Both the position numbers and the translations under genes were made by a program. Shown here piece after piece: positions 1 through 8,074 of a DNA stretch of 64,000 nucleotides (its first letter is position 1; every line of letters begins with the position of its first letter). This stretch comes from Nitrospira sp. (GTDB taxonomy: Bacteria; Nitrospirota; Nitrospiria; Nitrospirales; Nitrospiraceae), in NCBI GenBank assembly GCA_016873495.1, contig VGXC01000016.1, positions 1 to 64,000 of the forward strand. The letters run 5' to 3'. The notes beneath the pieces are model-generated. The model made no database searches. It saw only the letters and a program-made list of their open reading frames with translations, and was not told the origin of the DNA.

Positions 1-114
1 ATCTTGTCGGTGACCATTTTCGAGAAAACCCCATTACAACAGGCCATTCTTGGAGACAACTGGCCCGGGCAATTACTTGAGAACGCGAACCAATTGAACC
101 TATTCACGTTTTAA
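1..114 (+). CDS. IS4-family transposase, C-terminal end (5' part outside window)
   Basis: The frame starting at base 1 is open from the window edge to TAA at 112-114. The 37 residues contain VTIFEKTP and finish with NQLNLFTF. This pattern closely resembles the C-terminal tail of IS4-type DDE transposases (an IFDKTP-like motif and a terminal NQL-LF). The catalytic domain is outside the window, so completeness cannot be judged. CCGGACACTACTG at 115-127 directly after the stop could be part of the right inverted repeat, but the left end is not visible. The assignment rests only on this short tail. Confidence 0.6.
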   Translation: MLSVTIFEKTPLQQAILGDNWPGQLLENANQLNLFTF

Positions 115-155
115 CCGGACACTACTGATAAAGAATAAACAATTTGAAATTGCTT

Positions 156-1544
156 TCAGTACTTCCCGTATTCCATGCCGGTCGCATAATCCAGTGCGGA
201 GTTGCCGGCCAGGTACCCGTACCGGGCCGCGGCCAGGCCGGTTTCCGCCGTCAATAGAGCGGTCGAAGCGGTCGTGACGTCCAGGATGGAGGCCAGGCCG
301 GCCTTGTACCGTTCACGCGCCAGGGTCAGGGCTTCGCGCGCTTGGGCGGCCCGCTCCTGCGCCACCGTGATCTGTTGTTCTGCCGTGAGCCGGTTCAGAT
401 AGGCTTTCGCCACTTCCAGGACCACGTCGTTGGCGATGACGCGGGTCGTCGCCCTGGCTTCTCCATGGTTCGCCTCGGCCTGCTCGATCTCGGCCTCGAT
501 GCGGAAACCGGTGAACAGCGGCGTCGAGGAGGAGATTCCGGCGCCCCACCAGCCGAGCTGGGCGCCGGGGTTGGCGGGGTTGCCCCTGGCGCTGGTGACT
601 TCCTGGCGGCCCCACCAGGCATAGCCGGCGGCTCCGACGGCGGTGATGTTGCCGTAGTGCAGGGCCCGGGCCGCCTTGAGCGCCTCCTCCGTGGCCTGGA
701 CTCGGTCCGTGCTGCCGAGCAGTTCCGGTCGTCGCTCAAGGGCCTCCTTGAACAGGGGCTCGATCGGCGGAGCGGGAGACGGAGCAGCCGGCCGTTCCTC
801 CAGCGCATAGTGGGCCGGCCCCTGACGGCCCATGGCCGCGTTTAGGGAAGCGAAGGCCGCCTGGAGATCGTTTTGAGCCTTGATGAAATCCACTTCGGCC
901 TTGGCCGCCTCGACCGCGGCCATCTCCAGGTCCAGTTTCGATCGAACTTGGTTGCGGTACAGAGACTCGGCCTGATTCCGGATCAGCTTCCGCTCGGCCA
1001 GGAGTGTGTGTGTGACGGCGACCAGCGTTTGCTGTTTGAGGCAAGCCAGGTAGGCTTGCTCCACGTTCAGGATGACCAGCGCCTTGCTGGTGAGCACCTG
1101 CTTTTCCGCCTCGGCCGCGAACGAGCGGTTCGCCAGGATCTTGTGGGCGGTCCGGCCGAAGTCGGTGATCAAGAGATCCACGCGGGCCCCGGGATCGGTG
1201 AGGGAGTTGACGGGTTTGGGCAGGGAGCCGGAGACGCCCAAATTCGACTGGACGCGGGTATTGCCGAGCGAATTGGCGAGGATGCCGGACACTTGCGGAT
1301 AGTTCACGGCGGCGATTTGTTTGCCCACCGCCTGCGTTTCCAGGACTCCGTGCCGGGCCGCTTGGATCAGCGGATGGTGCGCGACGCCCTGTTGAATCGC
1401 TTCCTCCCAGGTCAAGGCGACGGGAGATGGCGAAGCCGGCGCAACCGGAGCCGGCCCGGCGGCGCCTGCCGTCGCGTCGGACCAGAGGCAGACCAGCAAG
1501 CCGGTTGCCAGGATGCCCTTTCGTATGCCAAGTGATCGCTTCAT
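156..1544 (-). CDS. TolC-family outer-membrane efflux protein (distal copy)
   Basis: 462-residue outer-membrane channel of a tripartite exporter. The ATG at 1544 is chosen because a GGGAG-type ribosome site lies just upstream and the protein then begins with a signal peptide (MKRSLGIRK, a hydrophobic stretch, then an Ala-rich cleavage region by about residue 27). The body has the two-fold repeated long helical segments of TolC/OEP proteins, with motifs such as KALVILNVEQAYLACL and, near the C-terminus, ARERYKAGLASILDV. It is the last gene of the minus-strand operon RND pump - adaptor - TolC - TolC and is clearly a paralogue of the preceding gene (shared K-ALVILNV-QAYL-CL). Substrate unknown. 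Confidence 0.9.
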   Translation of the reverse strand: MKRSLGIRKGILATGLLVCLWSDATAGAAGPAPVAPASPSPVALTWEEAIQQGVAHHPLIQAARHGVLETQAVGKQIAAVNYPQVSGILANSLGNTRVQSNLGVSGSLPKPVNSLTDPGARVDLLITDFGRTAHKILANRSFAAEAEKQVLTSKALVILNVEQAYLACLKQQTLVAVTHTLLAERKLIRNQAESLYRNQVRSKLDLEMAAVEAAKAEVDFIKAQNDLQAAFASLNAAMGRQGPAHYALEERPAAPSPAPPIEPLFKEALERRPELLGSTDRVQATEEALKAARALHYGNITAVGAAGYAWWGRQEVTSARGNPANPGAQLGWWGAGISSSTPLFTGFRIEAEIEQAEANHGEARATTRVIANDVVLEVAKAYLNRLTAEQQITVAQERAAQAREALTLARERYKAGLASILDVTTASTALLTAETGLAAARYGYLAGNSALDYATGMEYGKY

Positions 1545-1607
1545 GATCCTGTTCTCCCTCTGACCCCGTCGTTCGTATCTCGTGCAATCGGGCAATGTTC
1601 AGTGTTC

Positions 1608-1646
1608 AATGCTTAATTGAACATTCACCATAGAACATTAAGCATT
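1608..1646. repeat. Intergenic AT-rich hairpin between the two tolC genes
   Basis: AATGCTTAAT (1608-1617) is perfectly inverted as ATTAAGCATT (1637-1646). The element lies in the 124-bp gap between the two tolC-like genes and is much more AT-rich than its surroundings. It is immediately followed by three tandem heptamers (TTTCACG, TTTCACG, CCTCACG; 1653-1673) that run into the stop codon of the upstream tolC gene. It shares its architecture, not its sequence, with hairpins near 3200, 61300 and 63100. Confidence 0.6.
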
Positions 1647-1668
1647 ACGGTCTTTCACGTTTCACGCC

Positions 1669-3270
1669 TCACGGGTACTTCCGATAGTCCCGCCCCGCGG
1701 CATAGGCCACCAGGGCCTGGCTTTTCTTGTAGACGTACTGGGCCTCGGCCAGCCGGGACTCCGCGTCGAACAGGGCCGTCACGGCGCGGATCACCTCCAC
1801 GATCGAACTGAGTCCGAGTTTGTACCGGGCTTGGGCCAGGTCCACCGCTTCTTTTGCGAAGGCCACCCGCTCCCGTTCCAGCGCGATTTGCTCGGCGGTC
1901 GTGATCTGGCCGAGCGAGGCCTTGATGACCTGGAGCGTCACCTCGTTGGCCAGGCCCTGGAGTTCCTGTTCCGCCTCTCCCCGGCGGTGGCCCGCTTCGG
2001 CGATCTGGTTCTGGATCTTGTAGCCGGTGAACAGCGGCAGCCGGGCGGTGACGCCGAAGCCCCAGAGCGAGGCCACGCCGTCCGAGGGGATTCCGCTGTC
2101 GTGCACGTCACCATACTGGGTAATGCCGAGGGCGCCGACCGCCGAGATTTCTCCGAAGTGAAGCGCCGTGACCGCCCGGAGAAGCTCCTGGCTGGCCTGA
2201 ATCCGATCCTGTCCGCCCAGGAGTTCGGGCCGGTGTCGGAGCCCTTCCTCCACCAACTCGGCCGGGGCCGGCGCCGGCTCCTGCGCAAGCGCGATCGGCG
2301 TCAGCGCATAGCGATCGGGACCCTCGATGCCCATGGCATGGTTCAGCGCGGCGAAGAATTGCGACAGGTCGTTCCGGGCTTTGATCAAGGCCAACTCGGC
2401 GTTCCCGACCTCGACCGCCATGAGGTCCAGGTCCAGTTTCGATTTGAGCTGATGCCGGTACAGCGTCTGAATCTGGTCCCGAATCGCCTTGCGTTTCGAC
2501 AGGTTTTCCGCGGCGATGTCCACGAAGCGTTGTTGCATCAGGCAGGTCAGGTAGGCTTGCTGGACGTTCAGAATGACCAGCGCCTTGTTCGTGAGGATGT
2601 CCTTCTCCGTCGCCGCTTCCGCCGCCTGGCTGGCCAGAATGCGATGGGCGGTCTGGCCGAAGTCGGTGACGAGTTGATTGACGATCAACCCGGCGGTGCC
2701 CATGTTTTGATTATGTTGGGGGAGGGCGCCGGCCAGGGCGAAGCCGCGGCCGCCCCCATACTGGTGGAGTCCGCTCCGGCCGCGGAGGAATCCGGAGGCC
2801 AGATCGCCGGTGGCATGAATATTGGCCCCGTCGCTGCTCCGGACACGGAGCGAGCCGGCGCTTCCGGCCAGGGACACTTCGAGCCAAGGGTACAGCCTCC
2901 CGATGGTCTGCTTGGTCTCGGCGGCCGCGCTCTTGGACGAGGCGCGGGCTCGCTCGATGAGCGGATGTTGCGCCAGGCCGATCGTGATGGCGTCGCTCAG
3001 GCCGAGCGAGGGCGGGGCGGACGGGGACGTCATGGAGGCCGTGGCCTTGTCTGCCCTGGCGGCGCTCCGGCCGGTTGCGCCGTCAGGCTGGGCCAGCGCG
3101 ATGTCCGATTGCCAGGCCGTCACGCCCAACAGGCAAGCGGTGAAGAGAAAGATAGTCGGGGACGCGGTCGTTTTCTGTGGAGGCCATGCTGAACGTTGAA
3201 TGCGGAATGCTGAGTGGTGACCGATGAATGCGGAATGACGAGAGACGGAATTTCCGAATTCATCATTCAT
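1669..3270 (-). CDS. TolC-family outer-membrane efflux protein (proximal copy)
   Basis: 533-residue TolC/OEP-family channel, paralogous to the gene downstream (for example KALVILNVQQAYLTCL, and ARYKLGLSSIVEV near the C-terminus). The hydrophobic signal segment (FLFTACLLGVTAW) starts only around residue 41. The first ~30 residues are translated from an intergenic hairpin repeat (3197-3271), so the true N-terminus is doubtful. The only in-frame ATG is at 3270; an ATG at the natural signal-peptide position (about 3187) is out of frame, which hints at a small frameshift or a displaced start. It follows the adaptor gene by 21 bp and belongs to the same operon. Confidence 0.85.
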   Translation of the reverse strand: MNDEFGNSVSRHSAFIGHHSAFRIQRSAWPPQKTTASPTIFLFTACLLGVTAWQSDIALAQPDGATGRSAARADKATASMTSPSAPPSLGLSDAITIGLAQHPLIERARASSKSAAAETKQTIGRLYPWLEVSLAGSAGSLRVRSSDGANIHATGDLASGFLRGRSGLHQYGGGRGFALAGALPQHNQNMGTAGLIVNQLVTDFGQTAHRILASQAAEAATEKDILTNKALVILNVQQAYLTCLMQQRFVDIAAENLSKRKAIRDQIQTLYRHQLKSKLDLDLMAVEVGNAELALIKARNDLSQFFAALNHAMGIEGPDRYALTPIALAQEPAPAPAELVEEGLRHRPELLGGQDRIQASQELLRAVTALHFGEISAVGALGITQYGDVHDSGIPSDGVASLWGFGVTARLPLFTGYKIQNQIAEAGHRRGEAEQELQGLANEVTLQVIKASLGQITTAEQIALERERVAFAKEAVDLAQARYKLGLSSIVEVIRAVTALFDAESRLAEAQYVYKKSQALVAYAAGRDYRKYP

Positions 3271-3271
3271 C
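3197..3271. repeat. Direct/inverted repeat spacer overlapping the tolC start
   Basis: TGAATGCGGAATG occurs twice (3197-3209 and 3225-3237). GATGAATG (3223-3230) pairs with CATTCATC (3264-3271), and CGGAATTTCCG (3246-3256) is a small palindrome. The element covers the annotated N-terminus of the proximal tolC gene and has the same word-like structure as other intergenic spacers in this window. Confidence 0.6.
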
Positions 3272-3291
3272 GTGCATCACTCCGCGATGGT

Positions 3292-4581
3292 CTAGTATTT
3301 CTGCTTCGCCGGTGTTCCGGAGGGCAGCGTGTAGGGGGAGGCCGTGACCGTCTGTCCGTCGGCGAGGTTGTTTTTGCCGACCACGATGACATCTTCGGTG
3401 CCGGTCAGGCCTTCCGTCACCTCGACCCAGCCCCCGTCGTCGATGCCGGTTTTAATCGGGACGCGACGACCCTTGCCGTTCTCCACCACGAACACGGCCT
3501 TGGGCTTTCCGTTCGAGGGCGGTTCGATGGCCGCCGGCGGAATGGTGAGCACGTTCGGGTGCTGTTCCAGCGCAAGCGTCACATTGGCGAAGGTGCCGGG
3601 TTGCAGGCGGTGGTCCTTGTTGGGCAAGTCGATCTCGACCAAGAGGGTGCGGGTCGCCGGGTCCAGGGATTCGGTCGTGCGTGTGATCTGGCCTTTAATC
3701 TCCACCCCCGGCATTTCCTTGATGGTCAACAGTGTCGGCACGCCGGCCCGGGCCAGCATGGCGCTTTCCTGTGGGACGCTGACGTAGACCCGGACGGTAT
3801 CCAGGTCCATGAGCGTGAACAGGGGGTTGGCCTGGGTGGACGAGCTGATCGCGGACTGAATCATGGTGCCCGGATCGGCGAAGCGGGCCGTGATGGTGCC
3901 GGCAAAGGGCGCCGTGATCTTGGTGTACTCCAGGAAGGTGCGCCGCCGTTCCATCTGTTGTTTGGCCCCTTCCGCCGCCGCCGCGGCGACGTCCACGTCC
4001 TGCTTGGCGATCACGTCGGGATTTTCTTTCCAGACGCTCAGGAGGCGTTCATAGGTCAGTTTTTTGATGGCGTAGTCCGACTCCGCCTGCTCGTACTGGT
4101 CCTGGATTTCCGGCGCGTCGATCACGGCCAGCACCTGGCCTTTCTTGACCTCGTCGCCCTTGTCGAAGCCGATCCACTTCAGGTAGCCGGAAACTTTGGC
4201 GTAGAGCGTAGCCCGATACCAGGGAGCGATGTTGGCCGGGAGGCTGAGCGTCCTGGTCAGATCGCGCCGTTGGGGTTTGAGGACCTGTACCAAGCGGGTG
4301 CCGGCCGGAGTCTGGATGGCTTCCGGTTCCGTCGAAGGGGCGGAGGCGGTCTGCGGCCGGTCTTGAAAGAGCACCACGGTGGCGACGACGAGGAACAGGA
4401 TCGCCGCCGCAATCAGCGTGAGCTTGAGGTGGCTGATGCCCGGTCCCGCGTCGGGGGGAGGTTCGAGAGACAGCTCGTCCTGCATATCCGGTTCGATCAC
4501 GCTCAGCCTCCTTGCGGCTTCCGGAGGATGCCCGTTACCCGATTGGGTGGCAGTATACTGTTCTTCAGGCTGCTGTTTCAT
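3292..4581 (-). CDS. RND efflux periplasmic adaptor (membrane fusion protein)
   Basis: 429-residue HlyD/AcrA-type adaptor that links the inner-membrane RND pump to a TolC channel. It has an N-terminal membrane anchor at about residues 60-80 (LTLIAAAILFLVVATVVLF), a split biotinyl/lipoyl hairpin (GYLKWIGFDKGDEVKKGQVL and ITAPFAGTITARFADPGT) around a helical hairpin, and a beta-barrel segment with LEQHPNVLTIPPAAI. The frame is open upstream to an ATG at 4704, but those extra 41 codons are translated from a dispersed repeat (4586-4707). The ATG at 4581 (MKQQPEEQ) is therefore preferred, although its ribosome site is weak (AGAG adjacent to the ATG). Co-oriented between pump and tolC genes. Confidence 0.88.
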   Translation of the reverse strand: MKQQPEEQYTATQSGNGHPPEAARRLSVIEPDMQDELSLEPPPDAGPGISHLKLTLIAAAILFLVVATVVLFQDRPQTASAPSTEPEAIQTPAGTRLVQVLKPQRRDLTRTLSLPANIAPWYRATLYAKVSGYLKWIGFDKGDEVKKGQVLAVIDAPEIQDQYEQAESDYAIKKLTYERLLSVWKENPDVIAKQDVDVAAAAAEGAKQQMERRRTFLEYTKITAPFAGTITARFADPGTMIQSAISSSTQANPLFTLMDLDTVRVYVSVPQESAMLARAGVPTLLTIKEMPGVEIKGQITRTTESLDPATRTLLVEIDLPNKDHRLQPGTFANVTLALEQHPNVLTIPPAAIEPPSNGKPKAVFVVENGKGRRVPIKTGIDDGGWVEVTEGLTGTEDVIVVGKNNLADGQTVTASPYTLPSGTPAKQKY

Positions 4582-4585
4582 CTCT

Positions 4586-4707
4586 AGGATGTTGAAAAAG
4601 GCCTCCAGCTTTGTTCTCGCATCGCTCGAACCCTCAACGTACCGCAAAGAGTACGCTTCGGCTTCTCGCTTGCTGCGGCCGCGCTGGGCGGCATGTTTGA
4701 ACATCCT
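4586..4707. repeat. 122-bp inverted-repeat element (MITE/REP-like), copy 1
   Basis: The element begins AGGATGTTGAAAAAGGCC and ends GGCATGTTTGAACATCCT, giving imperfect terminal inverted repeats (AGGATGTT, one mismatch, AAA). It sits between the RND pump and adaptor genes, with its end 5 bp from the chosen adaptor start. A partial second copy in reverse orientation lies at 59393-59452; its end (GGACCTTTTCAACATCCT) matches the left end of this one, with similarity running on through GTTCTCGC-TCGCTCG. No ORF of its own. Confidence 0.65.
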
Positions 4708-4723
4708 GGAGCGTTAAAATGTG

Positions 4724-7700
4724 TCATTGAGTATGATGGCCTGCCGATAGAGAGGCGGCCGACCGCTGCCGGGCGAGCATGTGCAGGACCGGAATAAAGA
4801 GCAGGGTCATCACGGTGGACACGGAGAGGCCTCCGATCACCGCCCGCGCCAGCGGCATGTTCGCCTCGCTGCCCTCGCCGATGCCCAGCGCCATCGGGGC
4901 CAGGCCGATGATCGTGGCCAGCGAGGTCATGAGAATCGGCCGGATGCGAAGGCGGCCCGCGTCCACCACGGCCTCCTCCAGCGAGGCCCCCTCGCGCAGG
5001 CGCTGGTTCGCAAAATCCACCAGCAGAACGCTGTTGGACACCACGATCCCGATCATCATGAGGGTGCCGATGAGCGACTCCACGTTGAGCGACGTGTGCG
5101 TGAGCAGCAACATCCAGATCACCCCGACGAGGCCCAGCGGAACGGCGAACATGATTACGAGTGGGTCCAGGTAGGACCGGAACAGGCCGACCATCACGAG
5201 GTAGATCAGGACCACGGCCAGCGGCAGGCCCCCGCCGAACCCGATCAGCGCCTGTCGCATGCTGTCCACCTGGCCCTTGAACGAGACGACGACATCTTTG
5301 GGCAGGTCCAGGTTCGCCAGTTCCTGCTCGATCAACCCCGCCACCTTCCCCAGGTCGTTGCCCGGCACATCCACCAGCACATCCACCGTACGTTGCAAAT
5401 TGTAATGGTCCACCGTCTCAGGGCCGTTCTTCCGCGTGACCTCGATGAGGTCGCGTAAGAGGATCGGAGCGCTGGCATTGCCGCCGGCCTGCGGCATGGC
5501 CGCCCGGTCTGGGAACGGTGTCTGTTGCAGGGCCAGGGAACTGCCGCGGGACAACGATGCACTGGAGGTCCCCGCGTGCTCGACATCGGTGCCCACGAGG
5601 GGAATATTCAGGAAGTCTTCGAATTTGACCAGGAACTGTTCCGGATACTGGGTCACGACGAAGTAGGCGTTGTTGGACTTGGGGTCGATCCAATAGCCCG
5701 GGTTGAGCTGGACGTTGGAGCTGAGCCCGGTGATCACGTCCGTGACGATCCGCTGTTCGTTGAGGCCCTGGTAGGCCGACTTGGACCGGTCCACGGTCAG
5801 GTGCAGTTCGGGATAGGCCATGCCCTGCCGCACGGCCACGTCCACCGTGCCCGGAACCTTGACGACGACCTCTCGAATGCGCGAGGCGGTCTCCGCCACT
5901 TCAGTGAGGTTCGGGCCGCTGACCTTGATGTCGATGGGAGCCGGCAAGCCGTAGTTCAGGACGTCGCTGACGATGCCGCCGGTCTGGAAGGAAAATTTCA
6001 GGCCGGGCAACTCCTGCGCCAACCGCTCCCTGAGTCGGTCCACCACGTCGTCGGTTCGTATCGTATGATCCCGCTTGAGGCTGACCAGCATGAAGGATTG
6101 GTGGGGGCCGACGACCGGGGTATAGAGCACCATCCAGCCTTGCGGCACGCCGATGTTGGCGACGATCTGGTCCAGCTCGGCCGGGGGGATCACCTGGCGG
6201 ATCAGATCTTCGATCTTGGCGACGATCGCTTCGGTCTTCTCCACCCTGGTGCCTTCCGGCGCGGCGACGTTCAGGATGAACTGGCCCGCATCCACCTTGG
6301 GGAAAAACTCGGTGGAGAGGCGCGGGGCCATCATGACCGAGCCGGCGAAAATGGCCGCCACGGCGACAATCACCGTGGCCTTGTGCCGCAGGCACCAGCG
6401 CAGCACCAGGACGTACCGGGCCACGAAGGGATCGAACAGGTTCAGCCTCTTCCACCGGCCCGTCAATCCGGACGCCGGTCGTTCTGGAGCGTCGTGATGC
6501 TTGCCCTTGAGCAAGTAGGCCAGGCAGACCGGCGCCACGCTCAGGGCGCCCACATAGGAGGCCATCATCGCGTAGCCCACGGCCAGAGCCAGGGGCACGA
6601 ACAGGAACTTGATGATCCCCGTGAAGAAGGCGATCGGCAGAAACACCAGGAACACGGTGATGGTGATCACGAGCATGGGGAGGGCGACCTCGCTTGTCGC
6701 GTCGCCGGCCGCCTGGGCGGCGGATTTGCCCATGTCGAGGTGCCGGTGCGTGTTCTCCACGACGACGATCGCGTCGTCCACGAGCCGGCCGACCGCCAGG
6801 GCCAGGCCGCCGAGCGTCATGATGTTGATGGTATGGCCGGTGAAATAGAGCCCGATGAAGGCGGCGGTGACCGAGAGGGGAATGGCCAGCGCGATGATGA
6901 CGGTGTAACGGAGGCTGCCCAGGAACAGGAGGACCATCAGGCAGGCCAGGCCGCCGCCCATCAGCCCTTCGTCCTCGAGCGTCTTGATGGATTGCCGGAT
7001 GTAGAGGGACTGGTCGAAGATCAGTTTCACGTCCAGGTTGGCGGGCAGGCCGATCAGTTTCGGCAGGGTGGCCCTGACCCCGTCGACGACCGCCAGCGTA
7101 TTGGCGCCGGCCTGTTTCATGACCGGAATGTAGACCGCGCGCCGCCCGTCGATGCGTACCACGTTCGTCTGGATCATGGTCGAGTCGACGGCCTTGCCGA
7201 CGTCCCGCAGCGTGATCGGCGTCCCGTTCACGATCTTGATCGGGATGTCGTTCATGTTGTCCACGATCTTGATCATGCTGTTGGTGTACAGGTTGTAGTC
7301 GAAGTCGCCGATCTTCACGTCGCCGGCCGGGAGCAGGAGGCTCTGGGTGTTCACCGCTTCCACGATGTCGCCGGACGAAATGCCCCGGGCCTGCATCTTT
7401 TCCCGATCCAGAAAGATCGTGACCTGCCGCACCGTGCCGCCGAAGGTCGGGGGCAGGGAGATGCCGGGGACGTTGCCGAACTGGGGGCGCACGGTGAAGT
7501 AGGCCAGGTCGCGCACTTCCTTCTCGGTCATCTGGTCGCTGCTGACGGTCAGGTCGGCGATGGGCAGGCTGGTCGCGCCGAACTTTACGATGATCGGCGG
7601 GAAGACGCCTTGCGGCAGATAGCGGAGCGTGCTGTACGTGAGGCTGGTGATCTCGGCCACCGCCGCGTTCACGTCGTAGGAGGGCTGAAAGTAGATTTTA

Positions 7701-7966
7701 ATGAGGCTGACGCCCGGCAGCGACCGGGACTCGATGTGTTCGATGTAGGACGCCTGCAGGTAGAGCTGTTCAAGACGAAGGGTGATCGCCCCCTCGATCT
7801 CGGAAGGCCCCATGCCTTTGTAAAAGGTGACCACGGCGACGACGGGCAGGTTGATTTCCGGGAAGATGTCCACGACCATCTTCTGGTAAGAGACCACGCC
7901 CAGGATGACGATGATCAGGCTGATCGCCACCACCGCGTAGGGATTTTTCAGCGACGCACGAACCAT
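4724..7966 (-). CDS. RND-family multidrug/metabolite efflux pump, inner-membrane subunit
   Basis: 1080-residue AcrB/MdtB-type proton-driven transporter of normal length. It has an N-terminal transmembrane helix followed by KMVVDIFPEINLPVV, two large periplasmic porter domains and twelve predicted membrane helices in two repeats. The TM4 proton-relay motif is intact (GRLVDDAIVVVENTH, paired Asp), and the TM10-11 region (MIGIVVSNSVLLVDFANQR) is typical. ATG at 7966 is preceded by AAAGGAG. First gene of the efflux operon (pump, adaptor, TolC, TolC). The substrate cannot be told from sequence; the sequence reads as the multidrug (HAE-1) type rather than a heavy-metal type. Confidence 0.93.
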   Translation of the reverse strand: MVRASLKNPYAVVAISLIIVILGVVSYQKMVVDIFPEINLPVVAVVTFYKGMGPSEIEGAITLRLEQLYLQASYIEHIESRSLPGVSLIKIYFQPSYDVNAAVAEITSLTYSTLRYLPQGVFPPIIVKFGATSLPIADLTVSSDQMTEKEVRDLAYFTVRPQFGNVPGISLPPTFGGTVRQVTIFLDREKMQARGISSGDIVEAVNTQSLLLPAGDVKIGDFDYNLYTNSMIKIVDNMNDIPIKIVNGTPITLRDVGKAVDSTMIQTNVVRIDGRRAVYIPVMKQAGANTLAVVDGVRATLPKLIGLPANLDVKLIFDQSLYIRQSIKTLEDEGLMGGGLACLMVLLFLGSLRYTVIIALAIPLSVTAAFIGLYFTGHTINIMTLGGLALAVGRLVDDAIVVVENTHRHLDMGKSAAQAAGDATSEVALPMLVITITVFLVFLPIAFFTGIIKFLFVPLALAVGYAMMASYVGALSVAPVCLAYLLKGKHHDAPERPASGLTGRWKRLNLFDPFVARYVLVLRWCLRHKATVIVAVAAIFAGSVMMAPRLSTEFFPKVDAGQFILNVAAPEGTRVEKTEAIVAKIEDLIRQVIPPAELDQIVANIGVPQGWMVLYTPVVGPHQSFMLVSLKRDHTIRTDDVVDRLRERLAQELPGLKFSFQTGGIVSDVLNYGLPAPIDIKVSGPNLTEVAETASRIREVVVKVPGTVDVAVRQGMAYPELHLTVDRSKSAYQGLNEQRIVTDVITGLSSNVQLNPGYWIDPKSNNAYFVVTQYPEQFLVKFEDFLNIPLVGTDVEHAGTSSASLSRGSSLALQQTPFPDRAAMPQAGGNASAPILLRDLIEVTRKNGPETVDHYNLQRTVDVLVDVPGNDLGKVAGLIEQELANLDLPKDVVVSFKGQVDSMRQALIGFGGGLPLAVVLIYLVMVGLFRSYLDPLVIMFAVPLGLVGVIWMLLLTHTSLNVESLIGTLMMIGIVVSNSVLLVDFANQRLREGASLEEAVVDAGRLRIRPILMTSLATIIGLAPMALGIGEGSEANMPLARAVIGGLSVSTVMTLLFIPVLHMLARQRSAASLSAGHHTQ

Positions 7967-8006
7967 GCCGGGTCGGCTCCTTTGTCTCCCTTGGCCGCCA
8001 TCGAGA

Positions 8007-8035
8007 TTAGTAATCTATTAATTACAAAAAGACAA
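8007..8035 (-). promoter_or_regulatory. Possible sigma-70 promoter of the efflux operon
   Basis: On the minus strand TTGTCT (8030-8035) and TACTAA (8007-8012) are separated by 17 bp in the AT-rich gap upstream of the pump gene. The same spot holds an inverted repeat GTAAT-ctatta-ATTAC that could be an operator. No regulator gene is adjacent, so this is tentative. Confidence 0.25.
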
Positions 8036-8074
8036 GTATAAAGTACGCCAATCGTCCAGGTCGAAGCGAATGAT

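Noticed and set aside
5525-8041. Very long open frame (over 800 codons) on the plus strand opposite the RND pump gene
   Set aside because: It is a GC-rich antisense shadow: the composition is dominated by His/Arg/Asp/Gly, no domain is recognisable, and the minus strand holds a perfect RND pump.
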